Notes: generated from the letters alone by a model not told the origin. A DNA stretch of 63,551 nucleotides from Candidatus Desulfovibrio gallistercoris (GCA_019118745.1 DWYJ01000098.1:1-63551), one strand, 5' to 3'; shown: positions 18,376 to 27,431, numbered from the stretch's first letter. Numbers and translations are program-made.

Positions 18376-19200
18376 CTACTCCAGACCGAAGAAGCGGCGG
18401 GCATTGTCGCCGCAGAGCTGCCAGAGCTCTTCCGGGGACACGCCGCGGGCCTCGGCCATCTGCCGCACGGTGAAGACGGTGAAGGCCGGTTCGTTGCGCT
18501 TGCCGCGCCACGGCACCGGGGAAAGATAGGGGCTGTCGGTCTCCAGCAGCAGGCGGTCGTCGGGGATGACGGCCACGGCCTCGCGCAGGGCCGCATTGGC
18601 CGGATAGCTCACCGGGCCGGGGATGGAGAGGTGCCAGCCGTTGCGCACGATGCGCCGCGCCAGGGCCGGAGCCCCGCCAAAGCAGTGCCAGAGCAGCGGA
18701 TAATCCGCAAAACCGCGTGCTTCCAGCAGAGCGAGGGCCTCCTCCTCGGCGTTGCGGCAATGGATGACCACGGGCTTCGCCAGCTCGCGGGCCAGATCGA
18801 GCTGCTGCTGAAAAGCCTGATACTGCAACTCCTTCGGACAATCGTCCCAATAGAAATCAAGACCGATCTCCCCCACGGCGCGCAGGCGCGGCTCTTCGGC
18901 AAAGGCCTGCCGCATGTGTTCCAGCGCGGCCTTGTCGCAGGTCTGCCCCTCGCAGGGATGGATGCCCAACACGAAAAAGACTTCGGGATGATCGTCGAAC
19001 AGGCGTTTTTGCTCGTCAAAGGCCGCCGGTTCCAGAAAAATGTTGCCGATGCGGGCCACCCCGCAGGCAGCCGCGCGGGCAAGGACCTCCTCGCGGTCGG
19101 CGTCAAACTCGCTGCCGGCAAGATGGGCATGGCTGTCCACTCCCACGGGCGGCAGACTCAGGGTCAGCGGATCCGTGCGCTGTACTTTCTTATGGGACAT
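18376..19200 (-). CDS. tatD: TatD-family metal-dependent hydrolase
   Basis: A 274-residue TIM-barrel hydrolase of the TatD/YcfH family, members of which act as magnesium-dependent DNases or 3'-5' exonucleases. Metal ligands are visible in order: DSHAHL (HxH), GIHPCEG, GEIGLDFYW with the bridging Glu, VIHCRN, LWHCFGG and LETDSPYL. The start at 19200 has GGAGAG 5 nt upstream. Longer readings to 19950 run through non-conserved sequence. It sits beside the restriction-modification cassette without operon linkage to it. Confidence 0.9.
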   Translation of the reverse strand: MSHKKVQRTDPLTLSLPPVGVDSHAHLAGSEFDADREEVLARAAACGVARIGNIFLEPAAFDEQKRLFDDHPEVFFVLGIHPCEGQTCDKAALEHMRQAFAEEPRLRAVGEIGLDFYWDDCPKELQYQAFQQQLDLARELAKPVVIHCRNAEEEALALLEARGFADYPLLWHCFGGAPALARRIVRNGWHLSIPGPVSYPANAALREAVAVIPDDRLLLETDSPYLSPVPWRGKRNEPAFTVFTVRQMAEARGVSPEELWQLCGDNARRFFGLE

Positions 19201-19609
19201 GATCTCTCTCCCTTTGGACTGTCGCCCTGTGGTAGCAGGGCCCGGCACGGCTGGCAAGCACGCTGAAACAGCGGAAAATCCCCGCTGACGGACATTGCAT
19301 GCGGCGGGCATTCGGCGTATGGTGTGCGCGCCGTTTGCAAGGCGCGCATCGGGCCTCCTTTTCGCGTCGGCAGCGGCGGAAGACGTTTTTTCCGGCCCGG
19401 CATTTTTCACGGGCTCACCGGGGGACGCGCGCGGCGGACTGTCCCCGGCCCCGTCGCCGGCCGGTATGGACCGGAAAAAGATTTTTCGGAAGGGAGAGGG
19501 AGCGCGGGGGAGAGGGAGACCCTTTTGCAAAAGGGTCTCCCTCTCCCCCGCCCCAGCGTCGCAACGGCGGGCCGCTCCGGCGGCATGGGCCTCTCCGCGG
19601 AGTGTGGGC
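19201..19609. other. Non-coding divergent region between tatD and the Ehr operon
   Basis: About 400 bp with no convincing gene. It must contain the promoters of both flanking units, but no clear -10/-35 pair stands out. The notable content is the perfect hairpin at 19506-19549, which would lie in the leader of the Ehr transcript. Confidence 0.5.
19506..19549. repeat. Perfect 21-bp hairpin, CCCTTTT family
   Basis: GGGGGAGAGGGAGACCC then CTTTT pairs perfectly with its complement after a GC centre. The same design (GGGAGACC...TTTT / AAAA...GGTCTCCC) recurs at 37071-37112, with looser relatives near 37360 and 37590. Confidence 0.7.
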
Positions 19610-21631
19610 ATGTCCTTGTTTGTTCTGGCAATAGTTCTTCTGGGCGTTGCGGCCGTCGCGCTCCTGGCGCTGGCCGGACTGCCGCCGTCGTTACGAGTGA
19701 CGCGGCTGGCCAACGTGCTGGGGCCGGGCTGCGTGGTGGCGGCCTGCGGCCTGGGGCTGGCCGGCGTCTTCAGCGGGCCGTGGGAGCTGATCCTCCAGTT
19801 CAGTCTGTCCTGGGGCCTGCCGCTGGGCGAGTTCTCCCTGGGGCTCGACCCGCTCACCCGCCTGTTCCTGCTGCCGGTCTTCGGGCTGGGGGCCGTCTGC
19901 GCCCTGTCCGGCGGGCTTTCCCTGCGCAAGACCCGGCCGGAGGAACACAATCTGGCGGCGCACTGGTTCTTCTACGTGCTGCTGGTGGCGGGCATGGCCG
20001 TGGTGCTGGCCGCACGGGATGCGGTGCTCTTCCTCATCGCCTGGGAAGTGATGTCCCTTGCCCCCTTCTTCCTCATCGACTTTGACGACAGCGACCGCAA
20101 GGTGCGGGACGCCGCCTGGATCTATCTGGTGGCGGCGCATCTGGGGGCGGTGCTGCTCATCGCCTATTTCGCCCTGCTCTGGCAGGTGGGCGGCAGCACG
20201 GACTTCGCGGTGCTGGCCGCGCAGGAGCATTCCAGCTACACGTCCGCCCTCTTCCTGCTGGGCCTGCTGGGCTTCGGGGCCAAATCCGGCATAGCGCCCA
20301 TGCATGTCTGGATGCCGGAAGCCTATCCGGCGGCCCCCGGCCATGTGGCGGGCCTCCAGTCCGGGGCCATGATCAACGCCGGTCTCTACGGCATCCTGCG
20401 GGGATTCGATTTCCTGGGTCAGCCGGTGGATGCGCCCCTCTGGTGGGGCTGGTGCATCCTGGTGCTGGGGCTGGCCACGGCGCTCATGGGCATCCTGAAG
20501 GCGCTGGCGCAGAGCAATCTCAAACGTCTGCTGGCCTATTCCAGCGTGGAGAACGTGGGCATCATGCTGGTGGGCATCGGCGCGGGCGTGCTGGGCGCGG
20601 CCAGCGGCCACCCCTGGATCGCCACCCTGGGCTTTGCGGGCATGCTCTTCCACATGCTCAACCATTCGGCCTTCAAGGGCCTGCTCTTCCTCTGCGCGGG
20701 CGAAGTGCAGCAGGCCACGGGCACCGTGGCCATGAACCGTCTGGGCGGCCTGCAGAAACGCCTGCCGCTGGTGGGCGGGCTGTTTTTGCTGGGGGCGGCC
20801 TCCATCGCCTGTCTGCCGCCCTTCAACGGCTTTGCAGGAGAATTCGTGCTGGCGCTCTCCCTGCTGGACGGGGCGAGCCTGCCCACGGTGGAGCTCCAGC
20901 TCGGCCTGCTGCTCTCGCTGGTCATCCTGGGACTGGTGAGCGGGCTGGCGCTGGCCGCCTATACCAAGGCCTACGGCATCACCTTCCTGGGCGATCCGCG
21001 CAGTGAGGCGGCCCAGCATCCGCATGCGGCGGGCTGGCGCACCCTCTGGCCGCTCCTCTTCCCGGCGGCGGCCTGCGTGTGCGGCGGCCTGCTGGCCGGG
21101 CGCTGCTTCGAACTGGTGGCCCCCACGGCCCAGATAGCGGCCCATCTGCCGCCCCTGGCCGAGTTGTCCGGCGCGCGCGCCGTCAACGAGGTGGGGCATA
21201 TCCTGGACATCATCGCCGCCATCGGCGGCACGGTCATCCTGCTGACGGCCGTCCTGCTGTTCGCGCGCGACCGCCTGCTGCGGCGGCGGCCCGTGGAGTG
21301 CCGGGAGACCTGGGGCTGCGGCTACCAGTTCGGCACGCCGCGCATCCAGTATACCGAGGCCTCCTATTCCGAACCGCTGGGCCGCCTGTTCGGCTCGGTC
21401 ATGGGCCTCAAAATCACGGAAAAGGGCGGGGGCGGGCTCTTCCCGGGCAAGGCCTCGCTGACCATCGCCGCGCCGGACCGCGTGCGCACCAGTCTGTTCA
21501 CGCCGCTTTTCGAAGCCGTCGAACGGCTGTGCAATGCGCTGAAGATCGTGCAGCACGGCAAGATCTATCTTTACATCCTGTATATCCTCGTCACTCTTGT
21601 GGCCCTGCTGATCTGGGGGATGCACGCATGA
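19610..21631 (+). CDS. HyfB-like membrane antiporter subunit
   Basis: A 673-residue polytopic protein of the NuoL/MrpA family, related to HyfB/HycC. These subunits form proton or sodium channels in membrane hydrogenases and complex I. Features seen: many hydrophobic helices, ARDAVLFLIAWEVMSLAPFFL, FGAKSGIAPMHVWMPEAYPAAPGHV, KRLLAYSSVENVGIM, and the HyfB-type C-terminus GCGYQFGTPRIQYTEASYSEP. I start at 19610 with GGAG upstream; the open frame to 19295 is unconserved low-complexity. It is the first gene of the Ehr operon and overlaps the next by 4 nt. Confidence 0.88.
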   Translation: MSLFVLAIVLLGVAAVALLALAGLPPSLRVTRLANVLGPGCVVAACGLGLAGVFSGPWELILQFSLSWGLPLGEFSLGLDPLTRLFLLPVFGLGAVCALSGGLSLRKTRPEEHNLAAHWFFYVLLVAGMAVVLAARDAVLFLIAWEVMSLAPFFLIDFDDSDRKVRDAAWIYLVAAHLGAVLLIAYFALLWQVGGSTDFAVLAAQEHSSYTSALFLLGLLGFGAKSGIAPMHVWMPEAYPAAPGHVAGLQSGAMINAGLYGILRGFDFLGQPVDAPLWWGWCILVLGLATALMGILKALAQSNLKRLLAYSSVENVGIMLVGIGAGVLGAASGHPWIATLGFAGMLFHMLNHSAFKGLLFLCAGEVQQATGTVAMNRLGGLQKRLPLVGGLFLLGAASIACLPPFNGFAGEFVLALSLLDGASLPTVELQLGLLLSLVILGLVSGLALAAYTKAYGITFLGDPRSEAAQHPHAAGWRTLWPLLFPAAACVCGGLLAGRCFELVAPTAQIAAHLPPLAELSGARAVNEVGHILDIIAAIGGTVILLTAVLLFARDRLLRRRPVECRETWGCGYQFGTPRIQYTEASYSEPLGRLFGSVMGLKITEKGGGGLFPGKASLTIAAPDRVRTSLFTPLFEAVERLCNALKIVQHGKIYLYILYILVTLVALLIWGMHA

Positions 21632-22563
21632 GCCCGCTCACCGCCTATCTTGTCCAGTTCGTGCTGGCGCTGCTGCTGGCTCCGCTGCTGCCGGGCATCA
21701 TCAACCGTGTCAAGGCCAAGTTCGCCGGCCGGCACGGCAAGCCGCTGCTCCAGCTCTACTTCGACATCTTCAAACTGCTGCGCAAGGGCGAGGTGGTGAG
21801 CCGCAGCTCCAGCTTCGTGCTCTCGCTGGGCCCGGCGGTCTCGCTGGCCACGGCGCTCTGCGCGCTGGCCCTGCTGCCGCTGGGCGGCGTCACTTCGCCG
21901 CTGGCCTTCCAGGGGGATTTCCTGCTGGCCGCCTACCTGCTGGGGCTGGGGCGCTTTGCCGTCATCCTCGCGGCGCTGGATACGGGCTCTTCCTTTGAAG
22001 GCATGGGCGCGAGCCGCGAGGCCACCTTTTCCGCGCTGGCCGAGCCGGTGCTCTTCTGCTGTCTGCTGGCCCTGGCCTGTGTGGGCGGGGCGCTGGATCT
22101 GGAGACGCATCTCTCCCTCTCCGGCATGCTGGGCGGACGCCCCGGCACGGAATGGCTGCTGGGCCGCTCCGAACTGCTCTTCGTGCCGGTGGTGCTCTTC
22201 GTGCTGCTGCTGGTGGAGAACTGCCGCATCCCGGTGGACGATCCCAACACGCACCTTGAGCTGACCATGATCCACGAGGTCATGATCCTGGACCATTCCG
22301 GCCCGAACCTCGCTTACATCCTGTACGGTTCCGCGCTCAAGCTCTGGTTTTTCGCGGCCCTGCCCGCGGGCATACTGGTGCCCGACTTCCCGGCCTGGTG
22401 GGCGCAGGCCCTTTGCTGGCTGGCGACCATCCTGCTCATGGCCGTGCTGGTGGGCGTGGTGGAGTCGGTCATGGCCCGCCTGCGCATGTATTCCGTCCCC
22501 CGGCTGCTGGGCGGCGCGGGCGTCCTGGCCGCTCTGGCCCTGATCCTGACCCAGATACGCTGA
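21628..22563 (+). CDS. HyfC-like (NuoH family) membrane subunit
   Basis: A 311-residue polytopic protein of the NuoH/HycD/HyfC family that links the hydrophilic arm to the ion-pumping arm. Family landmarks are INRVKAKFAGRHGKPLLQLYFDIFKLLRK near the N-terminus (in two halves: INRVKAKFAGRHG and LYFDIFKLLRK), ASREATFSALAEP, and VENCRIPVDDPNTHLELTM, where the conserved acidic loop faces the quinone-like site in complex I. It overlaps hyfB-like by ATGA and precedes the hyfE-like gene by 12 nt. Confidence 0.88.
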   Translation: MSPLTAYLVQFVLALLLAPLLPGIINRVKAKFAGRHGKPLLQLYFDIFKLLRKGEVVSRSSSFVLSLGPAVSLATALCALALLPLGGVTSPLAFQGDFLLAAYLLGLGRFAVILAALDTGSSFEGMGASREATFSALAEPVLFCCLLALACVGGALDLETHLSLSGMLGGRPGTEWLLGRSELLFVPVVLFVLLLVENCRIPVDDPNTHLELTMIHEVMILDHSGPNLAYILYGSALKLWFFAALPAGILVPDFPAWWAQALCWLATILLMAVLVGVVESVMARLRMYSVPRLLGGAGVLAALALILTQIR

Positions 22564-22575
22564 CGAGGCTGTGCC

Positions 22576-23199
22576 ATGACCAGTTTCCTGCAACTGCTGC
22601 TCCTTGTGCTGACGTTGAACAATCTCGCCCTGCTGGGCGTTGACCGCCTGCGCAGCCTCATCCGGCTCATCACCCTGCAGGGCGTGCTGCTGGCCGGCGT
22701 GCTGCTGGCGCTGGATCATATCCTGCTTGCCCCGGCCGTCCTGGTCATCAAGGGGGGCATCCTGCCCTATCTGCTCAACCGCACCCGGCGGCGCATCGGG
22801 GCGGAGCCGCACCTGCGGCCCCGCTTCGGCTACGGCTGGGCCGTGCTGGCGGGCATGGGCGGGCTGCTTTTCTCCTTCTGGCTGGAAGGCCGCCTGCCCA
22901 TGCCGCCCGGTCTCTTCCCGCCGCTGCTGCTGCCCGCGGCGCTGACCACGCTCTTCTGCGGGCTGGTGCTGGTGGTGGGGCGCGTCACCGCGCTTTCGCA
23001 GGTCATGGGCTATCTGGTGGCGGAAAACGGCATCTTCCTGCTGGGCATCCCCCTTATGAGCGCCGGAGCCATCTGGTTCGAGCTGACCCTGCTGCTGGAC
23101 ATCTTCGTGGCGGTCTTCGTGATGGGCATCGCCATCAATCACATCAACGACACCTTTGAGTCCATCGACGTCAACCGCTTCCACAACCTCCGGGACTAG
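22576..23199 (+). CDS. HyfE-like membrane subunit
   Basis: A 207-residue integral membrane protein resembling HyfE, which in its N-terminal part is related to NuoK. It has about six hydrophobic helices and ends NHINDTFESIDVNRFHNLRD, a tail typical for HyfE (INDTFES). It fills the HyfE position between the HyfC- and HyfF-like genes. No HyfD-like antiporter gene is present, so this complex has two large antiporter subunits rather than three. Confidence 0.8.
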   Translation: MTSFLQLLLLVLTLNNLALLGVDRLRSLIRLITLQGVLLAGVLLALDHILLAPAVLVIKGGILPYLLNRTRRRIGAEPHLRPRFGYGWAVLAGMGGLLFSFWLEGRLPMPPGLFPPLLLPAALTTLFCGLVLVVGRVTALSQVMGYLVAENGIFLLGIPLMSAGAIWFELTLLLDIFVAVFVMGIAINHINDTFESIDVNRFHNLRD

Positions 23200-23220
23200 T
23201 GCCGCCGGACGGAGACTGCC

Positions 23221-24735
23221 ATGCTAGAGGTTCTCTTTCTTTTTCCGCTGTGCGCGGGCCTGCTGACCCTGCTGCTGCCGTCGCGCACCGTGCGGCGCGG
23301 CCTGCTCCTGCTGGTGGCCGTCACGCATCTTGCCCTGAGCCTGCTCACCCTGCTGGCCGTGGGACGCGGGCAGACGCCCTCCGCCTTTTTCGGCCTGCTG
23401 GAACCGGATGCCGTGGGCGTGCTCTTTCTGGCGCTGGCCAGCACGCTGTTCTGCGCGGCCAGCTGGTACGGCGTGGGCTATCTGCGTGACGAGGCCCTCA
23501 AGGGCGAGCGCACGGGCTTTCAGGACGGTCACCCCTTCACCAACGCCCCGGAACGCCGCTTCACGGCCTGCCTCTGCTTCTTTCTGGCGGCCATGACGCT
23601 GGTCACCACCACCCGGCATCTGGGCGCGCTCTGGATGGGCATAGAAGGCACCACTCTGGCCAGCGCGCCGCTCATCTACTTCCACCGGCATCAGCAGTCG
23701 CTCGAAGCCACGTGGAAATATCTCATCATCTGTTCCGTGGGCATCGCGCTGGCCCTGATCGGCAACCTGCTGCTCTCCATCGGCTTCTATCGGCCCGGCC
23801 TCGTCATGGAGGAAGGGCTGGATCAGGTGAGCATCTTCGTGAACATGGCGCGGGAAGTGCGGGCGAGCGGCTTCTACGGCGTGCAGTCGCCCTGGCTGCA
23901 GGCGGCCTTCATCTTCCTGCTGGTGGGCTACGGCACCAAGATGGGCCTCGCGCCCCTGCACAACTGGCTGCCGGACGCCCACAGTCAGGCCCCGTCCCTG
24001 GTTTCCGGTCTGCTGTCCGGCGCCCTGCTCAACTGCGCCCTGCTGGGCATCCTGCGCGGCCATCAGATCATGCTGGCGGCCGGGCTGGGCGACTTCAGCG
24101 GCGGGCTGCTGGTCTTCTTCGGCATCGTCTCCCTGTTCACGGCGGCCATCTTCATCGTGGGGCAGGGACACTACAAGCGCCTGCTGGCCTATTCCAGCGT
24201 GGAGCACATGGGCATCCTCGCCCTGGGCATCGGGCTGGGCGGTTCGGCGGTCTTCGGGGCCATGTTCCATGCGGTGGGGCATTCGCTGACCAAGTGCATG
24301 CTCTTCCTGCTGGCCGGGAACATCCTCACCCGCTACCACACCCTGTCCAGCTACGACGTGCGCGGCCTGCGCTGGACCATGCCCATGACCGGCGCGCTCT
24401 GGACGGCGGGCTTCCTGGCCATCGTGGGGTCGCCGCCGTTCGGCCTGTTCGTCAGTGAATTCCTCATCCTCAAGGGCATCCTCAGTCAGGGCCGCTGGCT
24501 GGTGGCCACCTGCTACCTGCTGGCGCTGGCCGTCATCTTCGTGGGCATGTCCATCCCGGTGCTGCGCATGGTGCAGGGCACGCGCCCGCGCGACATGCAG
24601 CGCGCCGAGCCGGAAAGCGCGTGCAGCGTGCTGCCGCCGCTCTGTCTGGGCACGCTGGTGCTCTGCCTTGGCGTCTATACGCCAGCCTGGCTCGAAAACA
24701 TCCTGCGCCGTGCGGCCGCGCTCATAGGAGGCTAG
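23221..24735 (+). CDS. HyfF-like membrane antiporter subunit
   Basis: A 504-residue polytopic protein of the NuoN/NuoL-like family closest to HyfF. Visible blocks are LGALWMGIEGTTLASAPLIYFHRH, YGTKMGLAPLHNWLPDAHSQAPS with the conserved Lys, YKRLLAYSSVEHMGIL, and AVGHSLTKCMLFLLAGN. It probably forms the second ion channel of the complex. GGAG lies 8 nt before the start. It ends 4 nt before the large-subunit gene, whose ribosome binding site (GGAGG) is inside this gene's end. Confidence 0.88.
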   Translation: MLEVLFLFPLCAGLLTLLLPSRTVRRGLLLLVAVTHLALSLLTLLAVGRGQTPSAFFGLLEPDAVGVLFLALASTLFCAASWYGVGYLRDEALKGERTGFQDGHPFTNAPERRFTACLCFFLAAMTLVTTTRHLGALWMGIEGTTLASAPLIYFHRHQQSLEATWKYLIICSVGIALALIGNLLLSIGFYRPGLVMEEGLDQVSIFVNMAREVRASGFYGVQSPWLQAAFIFLLVGYGTKMGLAPLHNWLPDAHSQAPSLVSGLLSGALLNCALLGILRGHQIMLAAGLGDFSGGLLVFFGIVSLFTAAIFIVGQGHYKRLLAYSSVEHMGILALGIGLGGSAVFGAMFHAVGHSLTKCMLFLLAGNILTRYHTLSSYDVRGLRWTMPMTGALWTAGFLAIVGSPPFGLFVSEFLILKGILSQGRWLVATCYLLALAVIFVGMSIPVLRMVQGTRPRDMQRAEPESACSVLPPLCLGTLVLCLGVYTPAWLENILRRAAALIGG

Positions 24736-24739
24736 AATC

Positions 24740-26236
24740 ATGGTCTTTGACTACGAGCAATCCGTTGCCCTGGCCGACGTGCCCGTCCTGCCCGTGGAGG
24801 AACTGCGGCGGGAAGTGCTGGAACAGGTACGCGACGGCGGACGGCTGCTGGCGCTCTTCGGTCTGCCTGAAGACGGCGGGACCGGGCTTTGCGCGCTCAT
24901 CGCCCACAGCGGGGATCGTTTCCTGCGGGCGATGCGCACCGCGCCCCTGACGCAGTACGCGTCCCTGACGCCCGACTGTCCGCAGGCGCATCTTTTTGAA
25001 CGCGAGCTCTGGGAACAGTGGAACATCCGCCCGGAAGGTCATCCCTGGCTCAAACCCGTGCGCTTCGTGCCGCACGGCTGCCTGACCGCCACGCCCGGCG
25101 AGCGGCCCGGCCCGGCCCAGCTCACCCATTACCGCGTGGACGGCGAAGAAGTGCACGAGGTGGCCGTGGGCCCGGTGCATGCCGGGGTCATCGAGCCGGG
25201 GCATTTCCGCTTCCAGTGCTACGGCGAGAACGTCATGCATCTGGAGATCAGCCTCGGTTTCCAGCACCGGGACGTGGAACGCCGTCTGCTGGGCGGCCCG
25301 CATCCCATCCATGCGCGTCTTATGGAATGCGTGGCCGGGGATACCAGCATCGGACACGCCACGGCCCATGCCACCCTGCTGGAACGGCTGGCGGGCGTCA
25401 CCGTGCCGGAGCGTGCCAACCGCCTGCGGCGTCTGGGGCTGGAGCTGGAACGGCTGGCCAACCATACCGGCGATCTGGGGGCCATTGCCGGGGATACGGG
25501 CTTTCTCCCCACCTCGGCCTGGAACGGCCGCATCCGCGGGGATTTCCTCAACCTGACGGCGGAGGTCTGCGGAAACCGCTTCGGGCGCAACTGGGTCTGC
25601 CCCGGCGGCGTGTCGGTGGATGTGGATGCCGAGCTGTGCGCCCGCCTTTTCGACCGTCTGCGCCACTGCTGGCGGGACGTGCGGGAAGCGGTGAAGGTCA
25701 TGTTCGCCTCGGCAAGCGTCATGGACAGACTGGAGGAGACCGGCGAGATCGACGCCGCCACGGCCCGCACGCTGGGTCTGGTGGGCGTGGCGGCGCGGGC
25801 CTGCGGCCTTGCCCGGGACGCGCGCTTCGATGCGCCCCTTTCCTGCCTACCGCTCTGCGAGACGCAGATCCGGGTGGAAAAAGGCGGGGACGTGCTTTCC
25901 CGCGCCCGCGTGCGCAGTCGCGAACTGGCCGATTCGGTGGATCTGGCCTGTACGGACATACAGGCGCTCTCCCATTCCGAAGGAGCCGTCTGCCACCCCC
26001 TGCCGGAACGCCTGCCCGCCGGGCGGCTGGCCGTGGCGCAGGTGGAAGGCTGGCGCGGCGAGATCTGCCATGTGGGGATCACCGATGCGCAGGGCAGGCT
26101 TGCCTGCTACAAGATCTATGACCCCTCGTTCCACAACTGGGCTGGTCTGGAAGCGGCCCTCCGCGGCCAGCAGATCTCGGACTTCCCCCTGTGCAACAAG
26201 AGTTTCAACCTCTCCTACTGCGGCCATGACCTGTAG
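24740..26236 (+). CDS. Nickel-less large subunit of an Ehr complex (HyfG-like)
   Basis: A 498-residue fusion of a NuoC-like domain (about 1-130) and a NuoD/hydrogenase-large-subunit-like domain. GPVHAGVIEPGHFRF and HRDVERRL are standard family motifs. In a true group 4 [NiFe] hydrogenase the next block is CGIC...H; here it is VAGDTSIGHATAH (198-210), with no CxxC. The C-terminal DPCxxC-type ligand block is replaced by DPSFHNW. With all four nickel-binding Cys gone it cannot hold a [NiFe] site. This matches the energy-converting hydrogenase-related (Ehr) class described as intermediates between complex I and group 4 hydrogenases. Its substrate is unknown. A palindromic element separates it from the small-subunit gene. 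Confidence 0.85.
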   Translation: MVFDYEQSVALADVPVLPVEELRREVLEQVRDGGRLLALFGLPEDGGTGLCALIAHSGDRFLRAMRTAPLTQYASLTPDCPQAHLFERELWEQWNIRPEGHPWLKPVRFVPHGCLTATPGERPGPAQLTHYRVDGEEVHEVAVGPVHAGVIEPGHFRFQCYGENVMHLEISLGFQHRDVERRLLGGPHPIHARLMECVAGDTSIGHATAHATLLERLAGVTVPERANRLRRLGLELERLANHTGDLGAIAGDTGFLPTSAWNGRIRGDFLNLTAEVCGNRFGRNWVCPGGVSVDVDAELCARLFDRLRHCWRDVREAVKVMFASASVMDRLEETGEIDAATARTLGLVGVAARACGLARDARFDAPLSCLPLCETQIRVEKGGDVLSRARVRSRELADSVDLACTDIQALSHSEGAVCHPLPERLPAGRLAVAQVEGWRGEICHVGITDAQGRLACYKIYDPSFHNWAGLEAALRGQQISDFPLCNKSFNLSYCGHDL

Positions 26237-26265
26237 GAGCCGTCAGGGGGGGTATGCTGGTTATT

Positions 26266-26425
26266 TTTGGGGGGAAGGGGAACCCCTCCCGCGCCGGCGG
26301 CGACCGAAAGGCGGCCCGCAGGGCCGTGCCCGTTAGGCAACGAAGGAGCCTTACGGGCATCGACAGCAGAGCGAGGGGTTCCCCTTCCCCCAAAACAAAC
26401 AGCGGATAGTGTCAACAGGCCCTAA
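26266..26425. repeat. Dispersed palindromic element, copy B, inside the Ehr operon
   Basis: The same element as at 700-880, in the same orientation. Its arms GGGGGGAAGGGGAACCCCTC (26269-26288) and GAGGGGTTCCCCTTCCCCC (26373-26391) enclose the conserved core, and it ends GTCAACAGGCCCTA. It sits in the 288-bp gap between the large- and small-subunit genes, and would fold into a large hairpin in the operon transcript. Confidence 0.88.
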
Positions 26426-26524
26426 AGAAAGAGACCACTCCCCGACAGCCTTACAAGGGGAATGCGGTTCCGCCGTTTTTGTCCAACATCTTTCAACCCC
26501 CAGGTTCTTCAAGGCGGTACGCCA

Positions 26525-27316
26525 ATGCTGCATATCATCAAAGAACGCCTGCACCAGAAATACCGCACGCTGGACTATCCCCGCGTGCAGCCGGGATTGC
26601 CCGCCCGCTATCCGGGACGCCCGGAGATCCTTGCCGTAACCTGCGGCGACTGCCGCGCCTGTGCGGACGCCTGCCCCACCGGGGCCATCCGCCTGCTCTC
26701 GCCGGACGCTCCCGGCCCCGGCGGCGCGGACAGCGGCCCGGCGTTGGACATGGGGCGCTGCCTTTTCTGCGGGGCCTGTGCGCGGGCCTGTGCGCAGGGA
26801 GGCATACGCTTTACCGGCGACCATCATCTGGCGACGTTCTGCCGGGAAGACCTGATCCTGACCCGCGTGCCGCGCCCGCTGACGCCGCCGCGCCGCTCCG
26901 GCCGCCTCTTTGCCCGCTCGCTCAAGCTGCGTCAGGTCAGCGCCGGGGGCTGCAATGCCTGTGAGGCGGACATCAACGTGCTCGGCACCCTCGTCTACGA
27001 TCTCGGCAAGTTCGGCATCGACATGGTGGCTTCGCCACGTCATGCGGACGGCCTTGCCGTGACCGGGCCCGTCACCCGCAACATGCGGGACGCCCTGCTG
27101 GCGACCTTCGGCGCGACGCCGCAGCCGCGGCTCGTGGTGGCCGTGGGCAGCTGCGCCATCTCCGGCGGTCTGTTCCGGGACAATGAAGAATGCAGCAACG
27201 GACTGGAGGAGCTGCTGCCTGTGGACGTCTTCGTGCCGGGCTGTCCCCCCCATCCGTGGAGCATCCTGGACGGCCTTTTGCGGGCCCGGACGGATACGGC
27301 CAGCTGGGAGGTCTGA
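26525..27316 (+). CDS. Ferredoxin-NuoB fusion subunit (HyfH-HyfI like)
   Basis: A 263-residue protein that joins two subunits usually encoded separately. Residues 35-105 are a two-cluster ferredoxin (HyfH/NuoI-like): C40, C43, C46, C50 and C79, C82, C85, C89 give two classical [4Fe-4S] motifs. Residues 140-250 are a NuoB/HyfI-like small subunit with the proximal-cluster ligands C143, C146, C210 and C240 (GGCNACEADIN, VAVGSCAISGG, VPGCPPHPW). All electron-transfer ligands are intact although the partner large subunit lacks nickel ligands. The ATG at 26525 is preferred to 26462, which has its ribosome binding site too close. A terminator follows at 27432. Confidence 0.88.
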   Translation: MLHIIKERLHQKYRTLDYPRVQPGLPARYPGRPEILAVTCGDCRACADACPTGAIRLLSPDAPGPGGADSGPALDMGRCLFCGACARACAQGGIRFTGDHHLATFCREDLILTRVPRPLTPPRRSGRLFARSLKLRQVSAGGCNACEADINVLGTLVYDLGKFGIDMVASPRHADGLAVTGPVTRNMRDALLATFGATPQPRLVVAVGSCAISGGLFRDNEECSNGLEELLPVDVFVPGCPPHPWSILDGLLRARTDTASWEV

Positions 27317-27431
27317 GACCGTCCAGCCTGTCGGGAGACTGACGCCGCGACCGGGCCCCGGGCTGCGGCAGCCCCGTCTTCGCCGGGCATGGCGTCAGAC
27401 GAACGTCAACCGAGAAACGACATACATGATC

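Noticed and set aside
24740..26236. Annotation as an active [NiFe] hydrogenase large subunit
   Set aside because: All nickel-binding Cys are absent.
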